Below are positions 60,101-64,000 of a DNA stretch of 64,000 nt, in pieces. A program made the position numbers and the translations under genes. Under the pieces are notes generated by a model. The model was not told where the DNA came from. It was given only the letters and a program-made list of their open reading frames with translations, and did no database searches. The stretch is from Lycocorax pyrrhopterus obiensis (Eukaryota > Chordata > Aves > Passeriformes > Paradisaeidae). Within the stretch, counting starts at the first letter, position 1; each line of letters starts with the position of its first letter. The stretch covers positions 62,508,441-62,572,440 of the forward strand of contig JACSVZ010000007.1 in assembly GCA_014706295.1 (NCBI GenBank). Direction: 5' to 3'.

Positions 60101-63100
60101 CCAGTCAGTCCCATTACTGTGTTGCCTGCAGGAGCAGGAGAAAAACAATGAATGTGTGGGGAGGACCTTGCCACAGCTTTGTTCTCAGTGGAATTTGTCC
60201 CAGGGACTGTTTGGATAACGGGAAGTGTGTAACTCAGCGTGGACAGCTGTGCTGGGAAGGGTTCAGCTCCCTGAGATGTGCCCATGGAATGTCAGAGCTC
60301 ACTCCTCCCCTCCTGCTCAGCACAGGGGAGGAGATTTTCTATTTCACTGTGTCAAATCAGCTGCAAACCATGTCTGGGCTCCTTTTCAGGCAATGGGAAT
60401 GGGATGCTGAAACACATCGAGGAGAATGCAGAAGGACCTGGACAAATCCCTCAACTGCCACGGAAAAAGGAGAAGAGGGATTTCCCTGTAGGTATTGGGA
60501 CTCTGGGGCTGATCTCGCTGTCGTGTCCTCGAGCTGGTTTTGTGCCAGTGCACAGGAGGTGTTTTATGATCTTTCCTTCTTCCCACAGAAACCAGCAATC
60601 AATGGTTTGCCTCCGACTCCCAAGGTGCTGGTAAGAAATCCCGTGTGCAGTGGGAATTCTGGAAACCTCTCTCTGGCATGGAAGGTTTATGCTGGAAAAA
60701 GGCATCAGCTGATCTGGGGGGATTTTCTGCATCTCACAGCCAGTTACTTTTCCACTGCTGAATCCACAATATTTGTTTCCATTGTTTAAAACCTTCCAGT
60801 CACTGTTAGTCTGGATGGGAAGGGTTGGAGGCTTCCCTGGCTCTGTGAGTTGTGATCTCCAGTGGCAGCCCCTGCTTAGGAAGGGAAATGGGAAAAGGTG
60901 GTAGTGACGAGAGGGTGGTTTTGCCCGTTTTCCCTTCATGTGCCATTTTATAAGCACTCAATATTCATGTTTGTTATATTCAATAAATAATACTCAATAT
61001 TCTTACAATTATAGAATAATTTAGATTGGAAAATCCCTCTAAGGTCACTGAGTCCAACCATTCCCCAGCACTGCCAAGGCCACCACTGCCCCATGTCCCC
61101 AAGTGCCACATCCACACGGATTTTAAATCCCTCCAGGGTTATTGTTCTTACCCAGTAGATACTAAAGCTGTTGATACCATTTTGAGCCCTCTTGGCATTT
61201 TTGAATGTCCATGGATTTAAATTAAAAGCAGTGGAAGGCTGTGTGTGTTCAGCTGTGTGTGAGTGGCCAGGAAATCAACTCTTTACACCCTAAATCCGTT
61301 TCAGGTTTCAGTTTTGGTGTCTTTCAGATGGGAGCCTGTTTTTCCAAAGTCTTTGATGGTTGTCCTTTGAAGATTAATTGTGCAACTTCATGGATACATC
61401 CAGATACTAAAGGTAAAGCTGTGTTAGGTCTGGTGATGGGGAAAGAAATCAATTTGTAAAGTTATTTTAGGTTTGCATTTGAAACCTCCCGAAGTGGGAA
61501 GAGAATAATCCCTTTCCCTGCATTTTTTAGATCAGTACATCATCTTTGGAACTGAAGAAGGGATCTACACTCTGAATTTGAATGAACTTCACGAAGCAAC
61601 CATGGAACAGGTGAGTTCTGGTGGGTTGAACACACGGAATAAATCTGGGGATATTATGGAGCAATGAAGTTTGGCTTTGGAGGGAAAAGGTGGATACCAG
61701 GCTCTGGGGCTTAAAGGATTCCCATCAAAGCCAGTAATGAAAAGCTGACAATTATTTCTTCCCTGACCTACCTGCATTTTTTAGTTGCTGCTTGTGTAAC
61801 ACTGCTGTCAAATCTTCCTTCTCCTTGGAGAACGATTCCCTGCCCTTTCTCCCTCCATTCCATCCCCACTAGATGGCACATTGCAGCTCCTTGGATGCTA
61901 CCAAAGCCCTCAATCATTTAATTCAGCTGCTGTTGTTATCCCCATGAAGCTTTTCCTGGGCTCTCTAACCCTTTCCAAAGCCATTTCATGCACTCATGGT
62001 CTTAAATCTGCTGTTTCAGAGTCAGGATGTTCCTGGAATCTCATTCCTTGTATGTTTCCCTAAATTATTTCATCTAACAATCTTCTCTGGGCTTTTCCAT
62101 GTGATTTTTTTATATCCCTCTGAAAGGTTGGCTGTGCCAGTGGTGGGTAGGGAGAACATTCAGTGCACTTCAAACAAAGTTTCCTCTTCCAGGAGAGCAT
62201 TCCCAGCTGGCAGAGGTCAGGTGTGACCACCTCAAACCCCAGAGGCTGCTGCCACACCACTTGTTCCCACATTTCCTTTTATCCATTTGATGATTTCTCC
62301 CCTCCAAATGCACATTCTGAACTGCTTCTCCAACTTTTAATTCTGCTTGCATCTTCCAGAGGGCTTCCTGTCTCTCCAAGGTTAATACCTCCCAGTTCCA
62401 GGGAGGGTATTTTTATTCCATTTGGAGCTTTTCAGTGGAAACACTGAATAAAGCCAGAGCTGTTCTGTTAAATAGAAAATTGCTGGGAGATGCTCAGGGT
62501 TTGTGTCCAAGCAGTTGGATCTTTTCTTTCTAGTTTTTCCTGCACCTATTTTCTTACTTTGCACATGGGAGTGGCACACAGGACAAAGTGTTCTAGAATC
62601 ATGGAATGGTTTGGGTTGGAAAGGAGCTTAAATCCCATCCAGTTCCACCCCTTGCTGTGGGCAGGGACACTTCCACTATCCCAGGGTGCTCCAAGCCCTG
62701 TCCAGCCTGGCCTTGGACACTTACTCCAATATTCCATGGTCTGTCTGTGCAGGGCTAAGGGTCCAAAACAGTGAATAAACAGGAAGATGGGATTTTCTCC
62801 AGTGTGGATCCCTGCAGGAATGGTGGTGGAGATGGAGCAGGCAGAGGAAATCACAGTTGAAAATTCCTGGATGTTTCTGTTAATGGAATTCTCTTCTTTT
62901 TTTCCAGTTATTTCCCCGAAAGTGCACCTGGCTGTACGTTATCAACAACACCTTAATGTCCCTGTCAGGTGAGTGCCAACAGAGGGGGAACGACTGCAGT
63001 TATAAATAAAGAGGAACATTTAAAGTCATCATTGAACACAAGGTGTTTTGGTCAGCCTGGAGAAGGGAAGGATCCAGGGAGAGCTAAAACCCCTTCCAGG

Positions 63101-64000
63101 GCCTAAAGGGGCTCCAGGAGGGCTGGAGGGGGACTGGGGACAAGGGATGGAGGGACAGGACACAGGGAATGGCTTTAAGCTGGAAAAGGGTGGATTTAGG
63201 TTGGAAATTGGGAAGGAATTCCTGGCTGGGAGGGGGGTGAGGCCCTGGCACAGGGTGGTCAGAGAAGCTGTGGCTGCCCCTGGATCCCTGGAAGTGTCCA
63301 AGGCCAGGTTGGACAGGGCTTGGAGCAGCCTGGGATAGTGGAAAGGTGTCCCTGCCCGTGGCAGGGGGATGGAAGAAGATGATTTTTAATGTCCCTTCCC
63401 ACCCAGACCACTCTGGGATTCTGTGGTCCTAAAACAAGACCTGTGTCCATTTGAAGGACAATGAGGTGGCTTTCAAGTACTGCTCATCCAGCAGTTTTGC
63501 TGCTTGGATATACTGATTCCTGGGCAATCAGTTGTCCTGGAATAGAACATTCCAGACAGGAATCAGGCACTGTGGGATGGAGACTGATGGTAGCACTGTG
63601 CCTTTAAACATGCAGGATTTGTATAACACTTGTCTTGATTTATAGATAAGAAAATATCTTGCTATCATTAATTGCTGTTTTATAATTACAGCCTTTTAAA
63701 AATGTTTGCATAAAACAAACTTTACTGAAATGAGCTCTGATCTTCTCTATATTCATTATTATTTTTATCTTATTTTATTTTTCTTCATATCTGGACTTGA
63801 CCTACCTGACACCTGTTTTAGAAGGTAATTTTTCCATACCTCCATTTTCCTGAACCTTGCAGTTCTGTGCTGGAGGAGTGGCTGAGACGTCAACTGTGCT
63901 TTTCTCTCTTACAGGGAAAACATTCCAGCTCTACTCCCACAATTTAATAGCATTGTTTGAACAAGCCAAAAAAACAGGATTAGCTGCTCATATTCAAACC
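17999..64000 (+). CDS. MAP4K5: MAP4K5 gene (Ste20/GCK-family kinase), exons 1-25, 3' end beyond window
   Basis: Mitogen-activated protein kinase kinase kinase kinase 5 (KHS1/GCKR), a cytosolic serine/threonine kinase. In mammals it acts upstream of MAP3Ks in JNK signalling, including TNF-receptor/TRAF pathways. Twenty-five coding segments with GT-AG sites and matching phases give 630 codons here. Kinase domain about residues 20-277: glycine loop GSGTYGDV 27-34, Lys49, likely C-helix Glu65, Met94 gatekeeper, HRD 138-140, DFG 158-160, activation-loop Ser174, GTPYWMAPE 177-185. Then an acidic patch (306-312), a linker with PPPLPPKPR (402-410, SH3-ligand type) and LPPTPK, and a CNH domain from about 526, cut at 64000. 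MAP4K5 rather than MAP4K3 fits the N-terminal [13 protein letters not shown], the linker and the CNH start [13 protein letters not shown]. The start at 17999 is fixed by homology and by an upstream in-frame stop. Mammalian protein is about 846 residues, so about 240 residues are missing beyond the window. All catalytic residues are present. Confidence 0.95.
18182..18369 (+). mobile_element. CR1 LINE 3'-end fragment
   Basis: Sense copy starting 76 bp after the exon 1 donor: 'gaggccctggcacaggctgc', GGATCC core at 18229, and tail 'ccagtctggaattctgtg'. Confidence 0.85.
18682..18766 (+). mobile_element. CR1 LINE 3' tail
   Basis: Short sense fragment ('ggtcccttccaagccaaacc', 'attctgggattctgtaattcc'); only the last ~85 bp are recognisable. 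Confidence 0.75.
21730..21835 (+). mobile_element. CR1 LINE 3' tail
   Basis: Sense fragment from 'gtgtccaaggccaggttgg' to 'cccaaaccattcatgg'. Confidence 0.85.
23326..23588 (+). mobile_element. CR1 LINE 3'-end fragment
   Basis: Sense copy from 'agtgacaagacaaggagtc' through the GGATCC core (23459) to 'ctctggaattctgtgg'. Confidence 0.85.
24278..24554 (+). mobile_element. CR1 LINE 3'-end fragment
   Basis: Sense copy from 'acatggagtgataagatg' to 'attctgggattctgtgg'; the GGATCC core is partly deleted (gccgcatccctgg). Confidence 0.85.
25610..25660. repeat. 29-bp tandem duplication with C7A5 block
   Basis: The block CCCCCCCAAAAAGCTGTATT occurs at 25610 and again at 25639, i.e. 1.7 copies of a 29-bp unit with no mismatch in the shared part. 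Confidence 0.85.
26625..26755 (+). mobile_element. CR1 LINE 3' tail
   Basis: Sense fragment: 'ccatccctggaagtgttcaa' to 'cccaaaccattccatgatt'. Confidence 0.85.
30350..30752 (+). mobile_element. CR1 LINE 3' fragment
   Basis: Sense copy of about 400 bp beginning near 'ctgagggatttgggattgtt', GGATCC core at 30601, tail 'gggattttgagattctatga'. Confidence 0.85.
35482..35530 (+). repeat. GGTTT pentanucleotide microsatellite
   Basis: Nearly ten perfect GGTTT units followed by a T run. It is in MAP4K5 intron 1, about 1.25 kb before exon 2. Confidence 0.95.
36340..36562 (+). mobile_element. CR1 LINE 3'-end fragment, divergent subfamily
   Basis: Sense copy with 'ggacatcaggaggaatttct', 'ggtggagtccccatccctgg' and 'cctcagtgattgtgtgat'. 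It ends about 220 bp before exon 2. It may extend upstream to about 36040, but the match is unclear there. Confidence 0.85.
36783..36840 (+). CDS. MAP4K5: MAP4K5 exon 2
   Basis: Acceptor TTTCAG|GCT, donor CCTG|GTAAGT. Residues 37-55 plus the first base of 56. Contains the VAIK-equivalent AAVKIIK with ATP-anchoring Lys49. Confidence 0.95.
37455..37545 (-). mobile_element. Two stacked CR1 3' tails
   Basis: Two antisense CR1 terminal pieces lie back to back ('cacagagtcctagaatggtt' at 37457 and 'cacagaatcccagaatgatt' at 37490). This suggests one severely truncated insertion beside another or a local duplication. Confidence 0.7.
40711..40862 (-). mobile_element. CR1 LINE 3' tail
   Basis: Antisense fragment: 'cccagaatggtttgggctgg' to 'cacagcttctctgagcaat'. 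Confidence 0.85.
41424..41531 (+). mobile_element. CR1 fragment lacking its 3' end
   Basis: Sense internal CR1 3' UTR piece ('ggtgttcacctggagaag', 'gagccccttccagggcctga', 'aggagagctggagaggag') that stops before the GGATCC core and tail. Confidence 0.75.
42403..42798 (-). mobile_element. CR1 LINE 3' fragment
   Basis: Antisense copy of about 395 bp from the tail at 42405 through the core (42544) to 'tctccacatgaacaccccca'. Low divergence from the other copies. Confidence 0.9.
43470..43900 (+). other. Pyrimidine-rich strand-asymmetric stretch
   Basis: Over about 430 bp the plus strand is dominated by C and T (many TTCTTTCTTCTTTCTCTTCC-like runs) without a clean repeat unit. It is in MAP4K5 intron 2. 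Confidence 0.6.
44545..44841 (+). mobile_element. CR1 LINE 3'-end fragment
   Basis: Sense copy: 'gagagggactttgaacaagg', GGATCC core at 44695, tail 'cccatgcttccgtgattct'. Confidence 0.9.
45537..45804 (-). mobile_element. CR1 LINE 3'-end fragment
   Basis: Antisense copy: 'cagaataatttgggttgg', GGATCC core at 45666, ending at 'attcccctttgtccttcc'. Confidence 0.9.
46309..46815. repeat. GC-rich minisatellite with 68- and 79-bp units
   Basis: Seven repeats, marked by CATGGATACCCC at 46321, 46389, 46457, 46536, 46615, 46683 and 46762. The spacings are 68, 68, 79, 79, 68 and 79 bp; the longer unit carries an extra 11 bp (a second copy of GGGGCTGCTCC-like sequence). Units share CCCCGGGATCCCTGTGCCGC and TTCCAGCTGGGGCTCC and are over 90% alike by eye. 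Long open frames through it on both strands are a by-product of repetition. Confidence 0.95.
47098..47188 (+). CDS. MAP4K5: MAP4K5 exon 3
   Basis: Acceptor TTTTTCAG|GAG, donor CTCAG|GTAAAA. Residues 56-86 (last split). Encodes the C-helix region ([20 protein letters not shown]) with the probable salt-bridge Glu65, and strand beta-4. Confidence 0.95.
47189..49275 (+). other. MAP4K5: MAP4K5 introns 3 and 4
   Basis: Intron 3 is 47189-48296 and intron 4 is 48362-49275. Both are AT-rich with T runs. No CR1 tail or other repeat was recognised in either. Confidence 0.8.
48297..48361 (+). CDS. MAP4K5: MAP4K5 exon 4
   Basis: Acceptor TTGGTAG|CCG, donor CATG|GTACTT. Residues 86-107 plus one base of 108. 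Hinge region [20 protein letters not shown]; Met94 occupies the gatekeeper position. Confidence 0.95.
49276..49331 (+). CDS. MAP4K5: MAP4K5 exon 5
   Basis: Acceptor TTTCCAG|TGA, donor CTACAG|GTACTG. Residues 108-126, start of the C-lobe ([18 protein letters not shown]). Confidence 0.95.
49788..49835 (+). CDS. MAP4K5: MAP4K5 exon 6
   Basis: Acceptor TTTCCAG|GGT, donor AAAG|GTAACT; 48 nt, phase 0 at both ends. Residues 127-142 carry the catalytic loop: HRDIK with catalytic Asp140 and Lys142. Confidence 0.95.
49925..49967 (+). CDS. MAP4K5: MAP4K5 exon 7
   Basis: Only 89 bp of intron precede it. Acceptor TTTTAG|GGT, donor TTAG|GTGAGT. Residues 143-156 plus one base; includes Asn145 of the catalytic loop ([14 protein letters not shown]). 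Confidence 0.95.
50001..50117 (+). mobile_element. CR1 LINE 3' tail
   Basis: Sense fragment: 'gccatgtggatgtggcactt', 'gttggactccatgatttaaa', 'cctaaatgattccaggatt'. It starts 34 bp after the exon 7 donor. Confidence 0.8.
50862..50879. other. 18-bp perfect palindrome
   Basis: ACAAAAGGTACCTTTTGT, with the right arm partly repeated just after (TACCTTTTCA). It is in intron 7. Chance is a reasonable explanation. Confidence 0.6.
51177..51249 (+). CDS. MAP4K5: MAP4K5 exon 8
   Basis: Acceptor TTTCCAG|CTG, donor ACTG|GTAAGA. Residues 157-180 plus two bases of Trp181. Encodes DFG (158-160) and the activation loop [11 protein letters not shown], with Ser174 in the position phosphorylated in MAP4K3/5. 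Confidence 0.95.
52010..52141 (+). CDS. MAP4K5: MAP4K5 exon 9
   Basis: Acceptor TTTTCCAG|GAT, donor TGAG|GTTTGT. Residues 181-224 plus two bases. Contains the APE motif (183-185), Asp200 and Trp202 of the F-helix region ([19 protein letters not shown]). It is strikingly GC-rich relative to the AT-rich exons around it. Confidence 0.95.
52370..52462 (+). mobile_element. CR1 LINE 3' tail
   Basis: Sense fragment: 'cctagtggaaggtgtccctg' to 'attctgggattctggg'. Confidence 0.85.
52736..52798 (+). CDS. MAP4K5: MAP4K5 exon 10
   Basis: Acceptor CCTCTAG|GGC, donor AATG|GTAGGT. Residues 225-245 plus two bases ([20 protein letters not shown]). Confidence 0.95.
52838..52893 (+). mobile_element. CR1 LINE 3' tail (minimal)
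   Basis: Only the last ~55 bp: 'ggtcccttccaacccaaatc' and repeated 'attccatgattctatga' units. It starts 39 bp after exon 10. Confidence 0.8.
53311..53392 (+). CDS. MAP4K5: MAP4K5 exon 11
   Basis: Acceptor TCTTTAAG|GTC, donor TCT|GTAAGT. Residues 246-273; contains the subdomain XI arginine in [12 protein letters not shown]. Confidence 0.95.
53393..53998 (+). other. MAP4K5: MAP4K5 intron 11
   Basis: 606 bp, no repeat recognised. Confidence 0.8.
53999..54115 (+). CDS. MAP4K5: MAP4K5 exon 12
   Basis: Acceptor GTTACAG|CAC, donor TTTGAG|GTGAGA, phase 0 both sides. Residues 274-312: end of the kinase fold and start of the linker, ending in the acidic run VDDDDFE. Confidence 0.95.
54286..54364 (+). 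CDS. MAP4K5: MAP4K5 exon 13
   Basis: Acceptor CCTGCAG|CCT, donor AACT|GTGAGT. Residues 313-338 plus one base; the basic linker [20 protein letters not shown] is conserved in MAP4K5. Confidence 0.95.
54928..55080 (+). repeat. Perfect 74-bp tandem duplication spanning the exon 14 acceptor
   Basis: 54928-55001 and 55002-55075 are identical, followed by the first five bases (CTCTA) again at 55076-55080. Each copy contains a polypyrimidine/branch-type region, the acceptor TTTTGTAG and the first 24 bases of exon 14. The downstream copy leads into the rest of exon 14; the upstream one is an orphan acceptor plus partial exon. Confidence 0.97.
55052..55110 (+). CDS. MAP4K5: MAP4K5 exon 14
   Basis: Acceptor TTTTGTAG|TTG (downstream copy of the duplication), donor GATG|GTAAGG. 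Residues 339-358, [20 protein letters not shown], identical to what I recall of mammalian MAP4K5. An identical decoy acceptor lies 74 bp upstream (exon-like sequence from 54978). Using the decoy would read in frame into TAA after 17 codons, so only the downstream site yields a full protein. Confidence 0.95.
55111..55510 (+). other. MAP4K5: MAP4K5 intron 14
   Basis: 400 bp, AT-rich, no repeat recognised. Confidence 0.8.
55511..55572 (+). CDS. MAP4K5: MAP4K5 exon 15
   Basis: Acceptor TTTTCAG|GTT, donor ACAA|GTAAGT. Residues 359-378 plus two bases. The 3' half (WNPFVDGSN) matches mammalian WNPFVDGAN; the 5' half ([11 protein letters not shown]) is diverged. Confidence 0.9.
55573..58079 (+). other. 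MAP4K5: MAP4K5 intron 15
   Basis: 2.5 kb with one antisense CR1 (57228-57382). A more GC-rich part (56400-56830) has long open frames on both strands but no splice or homology support. Confidence 0.75.
57228..57382 (-). mobile_element. CR1 LINE 3' tail
   Basis: Antisense fragment: 'cagaatctcagaaagatttg' to 'cacagcttctctgggcaac'. Confidence 0.85.
58080..58124 (+). CDS. MAP4K5: MAP4K5 exon 16, probable cassette exon
   Basis: 45 nt with good sites (TGCCTTAG|GGG and GAAGA|GTGAGT). It fits phase 2 at both ends, so inclusion or skipping keeps the frame. It adds 15 residues (about [15 protein letters not shown] and a rebuilt Glu). The human sequence I recall goes from FVDGANTGK straight to STSKRA without this segment, so it may be alternatively spliced or lineage-variable. 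MAP4K3 has an unrelated-looking acidic insert in the same place. Confidence 0.7.
58125..59072 (+). other. MAP4K5: MAP4K5 intron 16
   Basis: 948 bp containing one antisense CR1 fragment (58488-58795); otherwise unique. Confidence 0.75.
58488..58795 (-). mobile_element. CR1 LINE 3'-end fragment
   Basis: Antisense copy: 'cacgatcccagagtggtttg', GGATCC core at 58625, ending at 'tccaaagtccctccagcc'. Confidence 0.9.
59073..59115 (+). CDS. MAP4K5: MAP4K5 exon 17
   Basis: Acceptor CATTGCAG|ATC, donor CCAAG|GTGAGA. Completes Glu394, then [14 protein letters not shown] (395-408), the class II-type proline-rich motif that continues as PR in exon 18. In mammals this linker is the SH3-adaptor-binding region (Crk-type partners). 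Confidence 0.95.
59116..59698 (+). other. MAP4K5: MAP4K5 intron 17
   Basis: 583 bp, over half of it an antisense CR1 (59236-59582). Confidence 0.8.
59236..59582 (-). mobile_element. CR1 LINE 3' fragment, second subfamily
   Basis: Antisense relative of the copy at 12786: 'ttgagctggaagggactcac', 'gggcagtgcccagcaccctc', and a diverged end 'ttgtggtgcccaaaaccac'. Confidence 0.8.
59699..59909 (+). CDS. MAP4K5: MAP4K5 exon 18
   Basis: Acceptor CCTTGCAG|CCG, donor CTGG|GTAAAT. Residues 409-478 plus one base, the largest exon in the window (211 nt). Low-complexity, Ser/Pro-rich linker with conserved islands [15 protein letters not shown] and RRQS; the last ~25 residues (from about GMTSS) align poorly with mammals. 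Confidence 0.9.
59910..60389 (+). other. MAP4K5: MAP4K5 intron 18
   Basis: 480 bp, no repeat recognised. Confidence 0.8.
60390..60487 (+). CDS. MAP4K5: MAP4K5 exon 19
   Basis: Acceptor TTTTCAG|GCA, donor CCCT|GTAGGT. Residues 479-511, ending in the conserved basic segment [12 protein letters not shown]. Confidence 0.95.
60589..60630 (+). CDS. MAP4K5: MAP4K5 exon 20
   Basis: Acceptor TCCCACAG|AAA, donor GCTG|GTAAGA. Residues 512-525, [14 protein letters not shown], unchanged from mammals as I recall it; last linker exon before the CNH domain. Confidence 0.95.
60631..61327 (+). other. MAP4K5: MAP4K5 intron 20
   Basis: 697 bp with one short antisense CR1 (61013-61140). Confidence 0.8.
61013..61140 (-). 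mobile_element. CR1 LINE 3' tail, third subfamily
   Basis: Antisense fragment: 'gaataatttagattggaaaa', 'ccccaagtgccacatccac', stopping at 'aatccctccagggtt'. Confidence 0.85.
61328..61412 (+). CDS. MAP4K5: MAP4K5 exon 21 (start of CNH domain)
   Basis: Acceptor TCTTTCAG|ATG, donor AAAG|GTAAAG. Residues 526-553 plus one base: [16 protein letters not shown], then [12 protein letters not shown]. First strand of the citron-homology beta-propeller. The exon begins with ATG, but it is an internal exon. Confidence 0.95.
61531..61610 (+). CDS. MAP4K5: MAP4K5 exon 22
   Basis: Acceptor TTTTTTAG|ATC, donor ACAG|GTGAGT. Residues 554-580: [20 protein letters not shown], a typical CNH blade. Confidence 0.95.
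61611..62907 (+). other. MAP4K5: MAP4K5 intron 22
   Basis: 1.3 kb with one antisense CR1 tail (62595-62722); otherwise unique. Confidence 0.8.
62595..62722 (-). mobile_element. CR1 LINE 3' tail
   Basis: Antisense fragment: 'gaatcatggaatggtttggg' to 'ccagcctggccttggacac'. Confidence 0.85.
62908..62968 (+). CDS. MAP4K5: MAP4K5 exon 23
   Basis: Acceptor TTTCCAG|TTA, donor TCAG|GTGAGT. Residues 581-600 plus one base: [20 protein letters not shown]. Confidence 0.95.
63048..63428 (+). mobile_element. CR1 LINE 3' fragment
   Basis: Sense copy: 'gtcagcctggagaagggaag', GGATCC core at 63281, tail 'cactctgggattctgtgg'. Confidence 0.9.
63822..63824 (+). CDS. MAP4K5: MAP4K5 candidate 3-nt microexon (AAG)
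   Basis: Context CCTGTTTTAG|AAG|GTAATT. Exon 23 ends ...TCA G and exon 25 starts GG AAA ACA. Direct joining gives SLSGKTF; inserting AAG gives SLSEGKTF, the sequence I recall for mammalian MAP4K5, whereas MAP4K3 reads SISGKAS without the Glu. The three bases keep the frame. Inference rests on recalled homologues and on two splice-like sites; no transcript evidence is available. Confidence 0.55.
63915..64000 (+). CDS. MAP4K5: MAP4K5 exon 25 (cut by window end)
   Basis: Acceptor CTCTTACAG|GGA; residues up to 630: [18 protein letters not shown], then [13 protein letters not shown] domain. The window ends at a codon boundary inside the exon or at its end; the remaining CNH blades lie beyond. Confidence 0.93.

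Larger units (their letters stand above)
62969..63914 (+). other. MAP4K5: MAP4K5 intron 23 (split by a candidate microexon)
   Basis: Contains a sense CR1 (63048-63428) and, near its 3' end, the candidate 3-nt exon at 63822-63824. The part from 63640 to 63800 is AT-rich. Confidence 0.7.

Noticed and set aside
61328..61459. ATG at the start of exon 21 as an alternative gene start
   Set aside because: It directly follows a TCTTTCAG acceptor and the frame joins exon 20 in phase 0, so it is an internal Met of MAP4K5.

Overview
The window is bird genomic DNA, most likely from a passerine. Three things point this way. Roughly thirty 3'-end fragments of CR1 LINEs are present, many with the 'gatccaggggcagccacagcttctctggg' type of 3' UTR I associate with songbirds. 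The coding exons closely resemble vertebrate MAP4K5. The short first exon of ATL1 lies upstream in the opposite orientation, which matches the amniote gene order as I know it. The passerine assignment is inference, since no search could be run.

Layout. Positions 1-8699 are the beginning of intron 1 of ATL1 (atlastin-1, minus strand). The ATL1 start exon is at 8700-8733 inside a CpG island (about 8220-9060). From about 9060 to 17331 is the intergenic space between two divergently transcribed genes. It carries a degenerate minisatellite and several CR1 copies, and no gene that I can recognise. MAP4K5 (plus strand; KHS1/GCKR, a germinal-centre-type Ste20 kinase) begins in a second CpG island at about 17332-18150. 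Its coding sequence starts at 17999 and runs to the right edge of the window.

I assembled MAP4K5 as 25 coding segments. Their splice phases all agree and they sum to 1890 nt (630 codons). Exons 1-12 encode the kinase domain: glycine-rich loop, VK lysine at residue 49, HRD at 138-140, DFG at 158-160, APE at 183-185. Exons 13-20 encode the linker with proline-rich SH3-ligand motifs. From exon 21 the citron-homology (CNH) domain begins, and it is cut by the window end. By comparison with mammalian MAP4K5, roughly 240 C-terminal residues should lie beyond base 64000.

The most interesting local observations are these: a perfect 74-bp tandem duplication that copies the 3' splice site and first part of exon 14, where use of the duplicate acceptor would give a stop codon; a candidate 3-nucleotide microexon (AAG, 63822-63824) that would supply one glutamate in the CNH domain; a 45-nt in-frame probable cassette exon at 58080-58124; and a GC-rich minisatellite in intron 2 built from two unit lengths (68 and 79 bp). 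In addition, all eight CR1 fragments I see in intron 1 are in the sense orientation, and a short in-frame uORF lies just upstream of the MAP4K5 start. I found no CRISPR array, tRNA, rRNA or intact transposon, and nothing that looks like a wholly new system.
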